DNA of 64,000 nt, from positions 186,001-250,000 of the forward strand of contig NZ_JBGAFX010000007.1 in NCBI RefSeq assembly GCF_044227025.1. Reading direction: 5' to 3'. The notes beneath the pieces were generated by a model. It searched no databases and was not told where the DNA came from. It saw only the letters and a list, made by a program, of their open reading frames with translations. The position numbers and the translations under genes were made by a program. The first letter of the stretch is position 1; each line of letters starts with the position of its first letter. The DNA is from Dokdonella_A sp044227025 (GTDB lineage Bacteria; Pseudomonadota; Gammaproteobacteria; Xanthomonadales; Rhodanobacteraceae). Below are positions 55,551 to 63,839 of the stretch, piece by piece.

Positions 55551-58500
55551 CCGCCCCCGCGCCGAGCGCACCACCCAGAACCGCATAGTCACGCTGTTCA
55601 CAGACAAATCGTGCGCGGACTGTCTGGGTTATGAGTATCTCGGCGACTGGGGCAAGGAAGATAACAACCGCAACATCGAACCCGAGCTGCTGTCCGCCAA
55701 TCTGAAGCGGCGCGGCTACAACGACGTGCAGATCTCCGCCGCCATGCGCCAGCTGCAGGCGGCCGCCGAGATCAGCGGCAACACCCTCTACGACGCCAAC
55801 CTCAAGACCTACGGCCTGCTGCGCTACGGCGCCGACGTGCAGACCGCGCTCGGCGAGCCGATCCGCAAGATCCACTATATCGACTGGGCCAATGCCGGTA
55901 ACAACGATTTCGCCCTGGCCGAGGAAGTCACCCTGCGCGGCGGGCTGGAACGCCGACCGGACCTCGTGCTGTACCTCAACGGCATCGCCATCGCCGTCAT
56001 CGAGCTCAAGCGCAGCAGCGTGGGCATGGCCGAAGGCATCCGCCAGCTCATCAGCAACCAGGAGAAGCCGTTCAACGAAGGCTTCTTCAGCACGGTGCAG
56101 TTGTTGCTGGCGGGCAATGATTCTCAAGGCGTCTATTACGCCACGGTCGGCAGCCCGGAAGAGTTTTACGTCCAGTGGAAAGACGAGGCAGGGCTCGCCA
56201 GTGGCGAAGCCGGAGTGTTGCTGGATCGGCCACTGGCGCAGCTGTTCAACAAGGCGCAACTGCTGGACTTCCTCTACCACTTCGTGATCTTCGACGGCGG
56301 CACCAAGAAGGTGCCACGCCAGCATCAGCACGCCGGCATCAAGGCCGCGCAAGAGCGTACCCGCAAGCGAGAAGGCGGGGTGATCTGGCACACCCAAGGC
56401 AGCGGCAAGAGCATCCTGATGGTGCTGCTGGCCAAGTGGTTGCTGGAGGACGACGCCGAGGCGCGCATCCTGGTCATCACCGACCGCGACGAGCTCGATG
56501 ACCAGATCACCAAGGTATTGAAGAACGCCGGGCTGGATTCGACGCGGGTGACCTCACGCGCCGATCTGGTGGCCAAACTGGGTGCGCCCAGGCCACGCCT
56601 GTTGTGCGCGCTGATCCACAAGTTCGACACCACCGACCTCACCGGCGTGCCGCCGCCGGCGCATGGCCGCTTCTACGTGTTCGTGGACGAAGCCCACCGC
56701 ACCCAGGGCGGTGACATGAACAAGCAGATGAAGCGCTGGCTGGGCGATGCCATCTTCATCGGCTTCACCGGCACCCCACTGCTGCGCAAGGACAAGCAGA
56801 CCACCCACGACGTGTTCGGCACCTACATCCACACCTACAAGTTTCCGGAGGCCGTGGCGGACAAGGTGGTGCTGGATCTGAAGTACGAGGCGCGTGAGGT
56901 GCCGCAGAAGCTCGGCAACAGGAAAAAGATCGAGGAGTACTTCGCCGAGAAGACCAAGCGCCTGAACAACTTCCAGAAGGCCGCCCTGCGCAAGCGTTGG
57001 GCCACGATGGAGGAGCTGCTCAGTTCCAAGGAACGCAAGGACCGGATCATCAACAGCATCCTGGAGGACTTCGACACGCGTCGTCGTCTGTCCGATGGAC
57101 GCGGTACCGCGATCCTGGTGGCCGACGAGATCTACGACGCCTGCCACTACTTCCGGCTGTTCCAGAACACGGACTTCGGCAAGCACGTCGGCATCATCAC
57201 CTCGTTCGAACCCGACAAGAGCCAGTACTCGAAAGAGCCGGCGGGCAGCGACTACCGCTACAAGTACGAGACCTACAGGAACTGGGTGCTCAAGGACTTC
57301 GACAGCACCGACAAGTACGAAACCGAGATGAAGCGGCGCTTCAAGGGCGAGCCAGCCAACTGCAAGCTGCTGATCGTGGTCAGCAAGTTGTTGACCGGCT
57401 TCGATGCGCCGAGCTGCACCTACATCTATCTGGACCGCAACCTGCGCGACCACGACCTGTTCCAGGCCATCTGCCGTACCAACCGGCTGGACGGCGACGA
57501 CAAGGACTACGGCTACATCGTCGACTTCAAGGAGCTGTTCGGCAAGGTGCAGGAAGCCATTTCCGTCTACAGCTCCGACCAGCTGGTGGTGGATGCGAGG
57601 GATGGCCAGGACGGCAATGTCACCCTGAAAAACTGGATTGCCGAGGGCGCGAAGAAGCTGGAAGAGAGTCGCGAAGCGCTGCTGCACCTGTGCGAGCCGG
57701 TGCTGGCACCACGGCAACTGGAGCAATACATCGCCTATTTCTGTGGCGAGCCACAAGACGCCGAAGCACTGGAAAAGTCTGAACCGCTGCGCATTTCCTT
57801 CTACAAGCTGGTGACGGCTTTCGTCCGGGCGTGGGCGGATATCGGCAGCGAGCTGGCGAACGCCGGCTACGACGACGCCACGATCGAGCGGCTTGAGAAG
57901 GAGGTCGCGTTCTACGCCGATCTGCGCGCGGCCATCAAGAATTTCTCCGGCGAAGAGTTCGACATCAAGCCCTTCGAGGGCGACATGCGCGATTTGCTCA
58001 ATCGCTACGTCAAGGCCGATGATGCCCGCGAACTGGGCGACATGGGCGATCTGTCGCTGGTAGACCTGATCGTCAAGACCGGCATCCACGACGCCATCGC
58101 CCAGAAGCTCAATGCCAAAGGCACCAGCAGGAAAGCCGTAGCTGAGGGCATCATCAACAATGTCCGCAAGGCCATCATCCAGGAACGCCTGACCGATCCG
58201 CGCTTCTTCAAGGAAATGTCCAGCCTGCTGGACGAGTTGATCAGACAGTCGCGCGCCGATTCTGCGAGCTACGAGGAGTTCCTGACGCAAGCTGAGGACC
58301 TGGCAAAGAGGCTGGCGGCCCATGCGTCGGGCGGTGAACAGGTGCCCGAAGCGTTGCAGGGAAGGCCCGCGGCGGTCGTGATCTATCGCAACCTGATGGA
58401 CATCCTGGCGAAGTCCGCTGATGTCGAACGTGTCGAGGAAGAACGGGTCTGGCACGCCAGTGAGCTGATAGACAAGGCCGTGAAGATCGACACCGCTATG

Positions 58501-58644
58501 CGCACAGGCGTCCCTGCGGATTGGAAAGGCAACGAAATCAAAGAGCGGGCCGTGCGCAGCACCTTGCTCAAGCTGGTCAGTAACGACCGCGAGGCGATGC
58601 TCAGATTGTTCGAGCTGGTCAAGAACCAGTCTGGCTATCGCTAA
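55543..58644 (+). CDS. hsdR: Type I restriction endonuclease subunit HsdR
   Basis: A 1033-aa motor-nuclease. The N-terminal PD-(D/E)xK nuclease is visible in RRPDLVLYLNGIAIAVIELKRSS (D and ExK). Superfamily 2 helicase motifs follow: TQGSGKSILM, VITDRDELDDQ, VDEAHRTQGG, GFTGTPL and KLLTGFDAP. The C-terminal helical domain contacts HsdM. Start ATG 55543 overlaps the GmrSD stop. The 3' end overlaps the next gene by 1 nt. Confidence 0.95.
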   Translation: MPDRPRAERTTQNRIVTLFTDKSCADCLGYEYLGDWGKEDNNRNIEPELLSANLKRRGYNDVQISAAMRQLQAAAEISGNTLYDANLKTYGLLRYGADVQTALGEPIRKIHYIDWANAGNNDFALAEEVTLRGGLERRPDLVLYLNGIAIAVIELKRSSVGMAEGIRQLISNQEKPFNEGFFSTVQLLLAGNDSQGVYYATVGSPEEFYVQWKDEAGLASGEAGVLLDRPLAQLFNKAQLLDFLYHFVIFDGGTKKVPRQHQHAGIKAAQERTRKREGGVIWHTQGSGKSILMVLLAKWLLEDDAEARILVITDRDELDDQITKVLKNAGLDSTRVTSRADLVAKLGAPRPRLLCALIHKFDTTDLTGVPPPAHGRFYVFVDEAHRTQGGDMNKQMKRWLGDAIFIGFTGTPLLRKDKQTTHDVFGTYIHTYKFPEAVADKVVLDLKYEAREVPQKLGNRKKIEEYFAEKTKRLNNFQKAALRKRWATMEELLSSKERKDRIINSILEDFDTRRRLSDGRGTAILVADEIYDACHYFRLFQNTDFGKHVGIITSFEPDKSQYSKEPAGSDYRYKYETYRNWVLKDFDSTDKYETEMKRRFKGEPANCKLLIVVSKLLTGFDAPSCTYIYLDRNLRDHDLFQAICRTNRLDGDDKDYGYIVDFKELFGKVQEAISVYSSDQLVVDARDGQDGNVTLKNWIAEGAKKLEESREALLHLCEPVLAPRQLEQYIAYFCGEPQDAEALEKSEPLRISFYKLVTAFVRAWADIGSELANAGYDDATIERLEKEVAFYADLRAAIKNFSGEEFDIKPFEGDMRDLLNRYVKADDARELGDMGDLSLVDLIVKTGIHDAIAQKLNAKGTSRKAVAEGIINNVRKAIIQERLTDPRFFKEMSSLLDELIRQSRADSASYEEFLTQAEDLAKRLAAHASGGEQVPEALQGRPAAVVIYRNLMDILAKSADVERVEEERVWHASELIDKAVKIDTAMRTGVPADWKGNEIKERAVRSTLLKLVSNDREAMLRLFELVKNQSGYR

Positions 58645-59336
58645 TGGACACGTTGCGATTGGGAGAAGTCGAAATCGCGGTGACACGCAAGGACGTCAAG
58701 CACGTGCACTTGTCCGTACATCCGCCGGAAGGGCGGGTCACGTTGGTGGCCCCGGCCCGAACGCGCCTGGATGTGTTGCGCGCCTATGCCATTACCCGGC
58801 TGTCATGGATCCGCAAACAGCAGGCGGCCTTCAATGCGCAGGCGCGCGAATCGCCACGGCGTCACGTCACAAGGGAAAGCCACTACATCTGGGGTCGCCG
58901 TTACCTTCTCGACGTCCAATATGTGGATGCCAGGCCTCGCGTGCGCCAAGATCACAAGTGCATCACGCTCCTGGTTCGCCCCGGGAGTGATGAAGCCAAG
59001 CGGGCGCGTGTGATGCATGCGTGGCACAAGGCGCAGCTGCACGCGGTGTTGCCGGAGCTAATTCAACGCTGGGAAAAGTCTCTTGACGTTCGCGTGCATG
59101 CATATTATTTGCAGCGAATGAAGACGAGATGGGGGAGCTGCAGTCATACCCGGGGAACCATCCGACTGAACACCGAACTCGCAAAAAAGCCAATCCACCT
59201 GCTTGAGTATGTGGTGGTGCATGAGATGGCGCACTTACTGGCGCCCACACACGACGAGCGCTTCGTGGCATTGCTGGATGCGCACTTCCCGCTTTGGCGG
59301 GAGGCGCGATCGGAGCTCAACGCATTGCCCTTGTGA
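58644..59336 (+). CDS. YgjP-like M48 metallopeptidase family protein
   Basis: A 230-aa protein of the DUF45/YgjP group. An N-terminal beta-domain (KHVHLSVHPPEGRVTLVAP) is followed by the MKTRWGSCS motif and the zinc site VVVHEMAHLLAPTHDERF (HExxH with a downstream His). The gene begins in the hsdR stop codon. Such genes often end type I restriction operons; whether it processes HsdR or another protein is unknown. Confidence 0.88.
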   Translation: MDTLRLGEVEIAVTRKDVKHVHLSVHPPEGRVTLVAPARTRLDVLRAYAITRLSWIRKQQAAFNAQARESPRRHVTRESHYIWGRRYLLDVQYVDARPRVRQDHKCITLLVRPGSDEAKRARVMHAWHKAQLHAVLPELIQRWEKSLDVRVHAYYLQRMKTRWGSCSHTRGTIRLNTELAKKPIHLLEYVVVHEMAHLLAPTHDERFVALLDAHFPLWREARSELNALPL

Positions 59337-59358
59337 CGTTAGCGACGGAGCGAGATCA

Positions 59359-60273
59359 ATGAATGCACATGAAGATGAGGAATTCACGGCGCACCTTGGC
59401 AACGCGGTGAAAGAGGCCGAGCGGCTGAAGTACTACCCAAACTACTTCAAGCGGGATTTGGCGGCAGATGGGGGCTTCCGTACCGTCAAGCGCATTCTCG
59501 CAAGTGGAAAGCCGTCCGAAGGATTTCGCAAGCTGTGGGAGCTTGGGCGTCTCGACTTGTCGTGTGAGGCAATCATCGTCGAGACGAGGTGGAGGAAGTA
59601 TTTTGACGAAGATCTGCTGGAGCGAGCGGAGCGGCTGCTTTCGCAAATGAAATATCCTTTCAGGCGTTTTGACGCCTCCACCATGGATCTTGCTCCCGGT
59701 TCGAATGAGGAAGTCGGAGTTGTAGAGCCGCGGAATTCTCAATCCGACAGCGGAGGCATAGATGGCGACTCGATGGATTCGTCTGGGAGCAGCATCTCGC
59801 CGACGACGGCTCCGCTCGACCGATGGAGTGGTTCGTCCGCGGAGCTACGACGAGACATTGCCGAGATCGAAGCGCGAGACATTCCAGAGACAACTCGGCT
59901 CACCCTTATCAATGCTCGCCTTGGCCAAGGCCAATTCCGGCAGGATCTCATTCGGCGGTGGGACGGCGCATGCGCCGTCACAGGGTGTTCGGTTACCGCA
60001 GTATTGAGAGCTTCCCACTGCAAGCCGTGGAGGCTATCGAACGATCGGGAGCGCCTCGATTCGAACAATGGACTGCTGCTGGCTGCCAACCTCGACGCAC
60101 TGTTTGACGCCGGGCTGGTTGCTTTCGATGATGAAGGCGGAATGATCGTGGCGAGCGCGCTTTCTACCGCGGAACGCAAAGGGCTGGCCGTCCCTGCACG
60201 CTTGCGCTGCAGCCCCAATCGACAACTCGCGGCGTTCCTTGAATTCCACCGTGAGCATGTGTTCGTGGAGTAG
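59359..60273 (+). CDS. HNH endonuclease
   Basis: A 304-aa protein starting MNAHEDEEFTAHLG. A helical N-terminus (about 1-110) and an acidic/Ser-rich linker (about 115-160) precede an HNH_2-type nuclease domain: CAVTGCSVTAVLRASHCKPW ... NNGLLLAANLDALFDAGLV. The second His-Asn pair gives a beta-beta-alpha metal finger. It is 22 nt after the metallopeptidase gene on the same strand. A defence nuclease role is inferred from place and fold. Confidence 0.85.
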   Translation: MNAHEDEEFTAHLGNAVKEAERLKYYPNYFKRDLAADGGFRTVKRILASGKPSEGFRKLWELGRLDLSCEAIIVETRWRKYFDEDLLERAERLLSQMKYPFRRFDASTMDLAPGSNEEVGVVEPRNSQSDSGGIDGDSMDSSGSSISPTTAPLDRWSGSSAELRRDIAEIEARDIPETTRLTLINARLGQGQFRQDLIRRWDGACAVTGCSVTAVLRASHCKPWRLSNDRERLDSNNGLLLAANLDALFDAGLVAFDDEGGMIVASALSTAERKGLAVPARLRCSPNRQLAAFLEFHREHVFVE

Positions 60274-60277
60274 CCCA

Positions 60278-60517
60278 ATGGCGAAGAAGAAGGTGGCACG
60301 CAAGCATGAAGTCCGCGCCGAACTCTCCAACGTCGAACTCGTGAAGGCGAAGTCTTCGTTGCGCCTGGAGATCTTCGCTAGCAAGGAGAAGCTCGGTGAG
60401 CTCGAAGTCGGACGCGGCGCGATCTACTGGTTCGGTGCCAACCGCCAGAAGAGCAAGCGTATCGACTGGACGCGATTCGCAGAGATGATGGACGAATTGG
60501 CCTACGGAAAGCGCTGA
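60278..60517 (+). CDS. Small conserved hypothetical protein
   Basis: A 79-aa basic protein starting MAKKKVARKHEVRAEL, 4 nt after the HNH stop. It has a central beta region (SLRLEIFASKEKLGELEVGRGAIYWFG) and a KRIDWTRFAEMMDEL tail. The pattern looks widely conserved but the function is unknown. It could belong to the defence operon. Confidence 0.65.
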   Translation: MAKKKVARKHEVRAELSNVELVKAKSSLRLEIFASKEKLGELEVGRGAIYWFGANRQKSKRIDWTRFAEMMDELAYGKR

Positions 60518-60525
60518 GCTGTCCC

Positions 60526-60810
60526 TCAGCGCGGCACCAGCGTCTCGATGAAGTCGCGGATATAAGCCTCGAACTCCTCATGACTCATCCGCGGCTGCCC
60601 GATGCGTGACAGCTGCACGAACCCCACGTACGCGGAGTAGGCGAGGCGCGCGCGGTTGGCGGCGTGGGTCGGGTCGAAGCCGGCGGTGCCGTACATCGGT
60701 GCCATCCACGCAGCGATGGACAGGGAATACGCGCCGATGGAAGCCATGTTCGAGGCAGTCATCGAGCGGACTATGCGCGCTTCGACGTGATCGCATTCCT
60801 GGCGAGGGCA
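60526..60810 (-). pseudogene. TetR-family regulator remnant (C-terminal part only)
   Basis: On the minus strand the residues MTASNMASIGAYSLSIAAW, GFDPTHAANRARLAYSAY and VGFVQLSRIGQPRMSHEEF read as the C-terminal ligand domain of a TetR regulator ending LVPR. No N-terminal helix-turn-helix can be found. A diverged copy of the middle of this piece lies at 63445-63535. Confidence 0.6.
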
Positions 60811-60926
60811 GCCTTCGTTTCGGCGCGAGTTTTCGGGCGCTTGGACGAAGTGGGCGGGCGCGGGAATGGCTGATGCGCGATCGATGCAAGAAGCCGATCC
60901 GGGCGAGGGGCAGGCGATCACCTTCC

Positions 60927-60955
60927 TTGTGGGCTCCGTGGCCACTGCATATATT
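60927..60955 (+). promoter_or_regulatory. Possible sigma-70 promoter of the RHS-deaminase gene
   Basis: TTGTGG (60927-60932), a 17-nt spacer, and TATATT (60950-60955, 5 of 6 matches to TATAAT). The -35 box is weak. It lies 44 nt before the gene, in an AT-richer pocket. Confidence 0.4.
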
Positions 60956-60999
60956 GTATTGTCCACTTATACCCATGCACTCCGGGGAGGGAATGTGCC

Positions 61000-62262
61000 A
61001 TGCACAGCGTACGACGTGTTCGCGCCCGTCAATCGATAGTGCTGGCGATCGCGGCAATGCTCGCGCTTGCGAGCGCTTTCGATAGCGCGCAAACGCTGGC
61101 TTCCCACGCGGTACTCCCATCAGACGATGGGCAACCGATCGGTTTCACGGGCTACGTCAAAGATCCCGAATCGGGTCTCTACTACGCCGGCGCGCGCTAC
61201 TACGATCCGACGATCGGTCGATTCACGACAGAGGACCCCGAAAACGGGAGTCCGATGAATCCGCCAAGCTTGCATCGGTATCTCTATGCGTACGCCAATC
61301 CTGCGACGTACACGGATTCGACAGGGCGGCAAGTCGATGTCGACGATCCCGAACAGGTCGCGAGGAGCCAAGGCTGGAATGAGGAGCAAACTGCCCGAGC
61401 AGTAGCGGCTCACGTGGCCGCAGAACGATTCAGAGCTGGTGCGGCCTACGGCGCCGGGAAGCAGATCGTTCGCAATGCCTACGGCGTTGCAAAGTGGGGC
61501 ACGCGCCTGCTGGGGAAAACGTTCTTTGACGTCGGGGACACGAAGGACATTGTCGATCCCATCATCAGCGGGGTCGTCGACGTTGCCGACGCGATACGAA
61601 GCGGTCCGAACGCATTCGTCGAGTACCAAGCGCACAAGTCAGTCGAGTCCGACGAGCTCGTACGCCAAGGGCGGATGACCGAGGCGGGAGCGCTATACGG
61701 CCCTGAAGTGGCGGCGGCGTTGGGGGGCGTCGCCACGGCGGCGACTCGAGCTTGGACGTCTGGGGGTTCGTCACTGGAGGGAGTTGTTGTTGAGCGCGCC
61801 GATGGTCAAGCAGCGCTCTCGTCGCCGCGAGCGGGGCCGGGCGCCAGCCCTAATGGCCAATTTGATCTGGCGACTGCGCGCGAAGCCTCGTCTTCAATCG
61901 TCCAGTCGAGAATCGACGAGCTGAGAGCTGCAATTCCCGAGAACAGCAGAGGACGTATCACAATGGCTCTTGCCGTTGCCGAAGATGCTTCCGGCCATCG
62001 CAGTGTCCTTATTGCAACCAGCGAACCTCGAGGATATCTGCGGCCCGGAGTCAAGCTGAAACCCGAGGAGCAGCTCGTAGTTGGTACTGGTCATGCGGAG
62101 GCGGATATCCTGTCGCATGCGACGGATAATGATCTCAAGATCATTTCCATTGGTGCCACGCGTCCTGTGTGTGTTACCTGCCAAATGGCGATACATCCGA
62201 CCTCCGCCGAGATTGCCACTCCGCTGAAAACGTCGAGGCCCGACTCAGGAGTTCCCCCTTGA
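61000..62262 (+). CDS. Orphan RHS-type polymorphic toxin with C-terminal deaminase domain
   Basis: A 420-aa protein with a GGGGAGGG ribosome site. An N-terminal signal-like segment (about 12-31, IVLAIAAMLALASA) is followed by the last part of an RHS core: GFTGYVKDPESGLYYAGARYYDP, GRFTTEDP and LHRYLYAYANPATYTDSTG (about 47-108). No upstream YD repeats are present, so this is a short orphan, not a full RHS shell. The middle (about 130-280) is a linker. The end carries a CDA-fold deaminase: TGHAEADIL (HAE, catalytic Glu) and PVCVTC (zinc CxxC), with STS-like ATSEPRGYLRPGV upstream. The pattern resembles the BURPS668_1122/Pput_2613 deaminase toxins. Its target (DNA, RNA or nucleotide) is unknown. 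Confidence 0.85.
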   Translation: MHSVRRVRARQSIVLAIAAMLALASAFDSAQTLASHAVLPSDDGQPIGFTGYVKDPESGLYYAGARYYDPTIGRFTTEDPENGSPMNPPSLHRYLYAYANPATYTDSTGRQVDVDDPEQVARSQGWNEEQTARAVAAHVAAERFRAGAAYGAGKQIVRNAYGVAKWGTRLLGKTFFDVGDTKDIVDPIISGVVDVADAIRSGPNAFVEYQAHKSVESDELVRQGRMTEAGALYGPEVAAALGGVATAATRAWTSGGSSLEGVVVERADGQAALSSPRAGPGASPNGQFDLATAREASSSIVQSRIDELRAAIPENSRGRITMALAVAEDASGHRSVLIATSEPRGYLRPGVKLKPEEQLVVGTGHAEADILSHATDNDLKIISIGATRPVCVTCQMAIHPTSAEIATPLKTSRPDSGVPP

Positions 62263-62696
62263 CGAGATTGAAGACTCTTGCGCCCGGGCTGGCCGAAAAG
62301 CTGGCAAGCGCTTCCGCGGAGGAAGTGCGCACCATCGTGCTTGAAGCCTGCCGATCTGCCGTGCGCGAATCCGGTCTGCATGATGACGAAGTCAGTGGCG
62401 CGCTTGATTTGCTGCGGCGGCACAAGGGCCCTGCACAGGGGCTGGCGGAACGAATCGCTGCGCTTGTCGAGAGGTGGGACGAACGGTACCTCGCGTTGCA
62501 AGAAGAGTCGGACCGAGGGACGGCATCGCCTGGCGAATACCTTGTCGTGTTTTCGCAGGCGCGAGCCGCGTCTGCGGTAGCGTTCGCAATCAGTGATGAT
62601 TCATTGGAAAGTAGTATGGAAGCGCTCTATGAGGCTGCAATGGCCACGGAATCGCCAGAGCGGACGGCCCTGGGATGGGAAGACCTTCTCAAGTGA
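62259..62696 (+). CDS. Candidate immunity protein for the deaminase toxin
   Basis: A 145-aa protein read from TTG 62259 (L-T-R-L-K...) with CAGGAG 8 nt ahead; the TTG overlaps the toxin stop (TTGA), so translation is coupled. A second in-frame TTG (62268) follows. The chain is acidic and helical (LAEKLASASAEEVRTIVLEACRSAV; LAERIAALVERWDERYLALQEE) and soluble. It matches no named immunity family known to me. Position directly after the toxin is the main evidence. It overlaps the next gene by GTGA. Confidence 0.65.
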   Translation: MTRLKTLAPGLAEKLASASAEEVRTIVLEACRSAVRESGLHDDEVSGALDLLRRHKGPAQGLAERIAALVERWDERYLALQEESDRGTASPGEYLVVFSQARAASAVAFAISDDSLESSMEALYEAAMATESPERTALGWEDLLK

Positions 62697-62962
62697 CAGT
62701 TGATGCCCACGACTTCACCGCCTATGTGGTCGTCGGAGCGCCCAACCACTTCCCCGTGGAAGACTATTTGCGGGCAGACGAACAGATGACCCTTGACCGC
62801 GCGTTCGCCGAGCTTCGAGAAGGCATGCGGATGGTGCCTCCGCGACCGCATGAGCCGAATTTCCACAAGATGCTTTCAGCCGATCTGGATGTGGCGCGCG
62901 GATCCTAGCGAGCGGGCGACATCAAAGCCGGGGCCCACCAATTGCAGGAACTTCGGCGGTAG
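62693..62962 (+). pseudogene. Second downstream gene, broken by an in-frame amber codon
   Basis: It starts at GTG 62693, overlapping the previous stop. The first 71 codons (FTAYVVVGAPNHFPVEDYL, DEQMTLDRAFAELREG) end in TAG at 62906-62908. The same frame then continues R-A-G-D-I-K-A-G-A-H-Q-L-Q-E-L-R-R to a second stop at 62960. The intact relative downstream has Y-R-A-G-D-R-K-T-G-A-H-R-L-Q at this place, so the TAG replaces a Tyr codon. A 71-aa truncated product might still be made. Confidence 0.75.
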
Positions 62963-63020
62963 ATCGTTTTTAGGTGAATCTCTGGTCTATGCCCTGTCGC
63001 ATCGAACAGGCGGGTGGCCG

Positions 63021-63353
63021 ATGTCAATGTGCGTTCGGAATCTATCGCGCCTCTACGATTTCATCGGTTACGTCGTGCTGCGTAGCCCAGAAGGGTTCCC
63101 GGAAGAGGACTTTCTGCCGCCGGATGAACAGATGACGCTCGATCGGGCGTTCGAGATATTGAGGGCGAGTCTGATCCTTCTACCTGTGCCAGCGGCATTC
63201 CCGGCATTCCACAGCGTCCTGGCCACGGTGCTTGATGAATCGCTTGTCGCGTACCGCGCGGGCGATCGAAAGACAGGCGCGCACCGGCTGCAGGATTTCC
63301 AGGATCTGATATTCGAGCGGCCAGATGCGGATGAGTCCATTGGCGGGAAGTGA
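63021..63353 (+). CDS. Paralogue of the broken gene (candidate accessory immunity protein)
   Basis: A 110-aa protein starting MSMCVRNLSRLYDFIGYVVL. It aligns with the 62693 gene over most of its length: F..YVV....FP.EDFLPPDEQMTLDRAFE, then YRAGDRKTGAHRLQDFQDLIF. Family unknown. Tandem copies after a toxin gene are typical of immunity gene arrays, but no activity can be inferred. Confidence 0.6.
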   Translation: MSMCVRNLSRLYDFIGYVVLRSPEGFPEEDFLPPDEQMTLDRAFEILRASLILLPVPAAFPAFHSVLATVLDESLVAYRAGDRKTGAHRLQDFQDLIFERPDADESIGGK

Positions 63354-63385
63354 TTCCAGACGGGCGTGATCCCGATCGGTCCGAA

Positions 63386-63535
63386 GCATCGCGGCTTCCG
63401 CCGCTCCCACAAAAATCCGTTCGCTACGGGAATTGCCCGCAAGGTGCATCGGCGGATACGCGGAGTACGCAAGCCGCGCGCGGTTCGACGCGTGGGTCGC
63501 GTCGAAGCCGGCGGTGCGGAAGGCTTCGCTGAGAC
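63386..63535 (-). pseudogene. REP arm and second TetR fragment
   Basis: 63386-63406 is a single REP arm (ATCGCGGCTTCCGCCGC core, as at 11741-11757). Then, on the minus strand, 63445-63535 reads FRTAGFDATHASNRARLAYSAY, a copy of the TetR remnant at 60526. The DNA of the shared part, 60629-60689 versus 63457-63517, matches at 54 of 61 positions without gaps. Nothing else is seen in 63354-63611. Confidence 0.6.
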
Positions 63536-63611
63536 TCGGCGGACGAGTTCGCGCAGGCGTTCGCGCGGGTGGGCTCCTTGACGTTATAACGCGCGTGGCT
63601 ACAATAGGCTC

Positions 63612-63839
63612 ATGGTCCTCGAACTGAAAATCCGCAAGGTGGGCAATTCCGTTGGCGTCGTGCTGCCGAAGGAAGTGCTCACGCATCTCAAGGTGTCCGA
63701 AGGCGATACGGTCACGCTGACCGAGACGCAGGATGGCGTGCGCCTGAGCGCCGCGGATCCGGAATTCGCCAAGACGATGGCGGTGTTCGAGTCGCTCAAC
63801 CGCCGCTATCGCAACGCGTTGCGCGAACTGGCGAAATGA
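63612..63839 (+). CDS. AbrB/MazE-type antitoxin
   Basis: A 75-aa protein starting MVLELKIRKVGNSVGVVLPK, the swapped-hairpin AbrB/MazE/SpoVT DNA-binding fold (VGNSVGVVLPKEVL). The C-terminal helix (EFAKTMAVFESLNRRYRNALREL) would bind the toxin. It overlaps the next gene by ATGA, as toxin-antitoxin pairs do. Confidence 0.88.
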   Translation: MVLELKIRKVGNSVGVVLPKEVLTHLKVSEGDTVTLTETQDGVRLSAADPEFAKTMAVFESLNRRYRNALRELAK

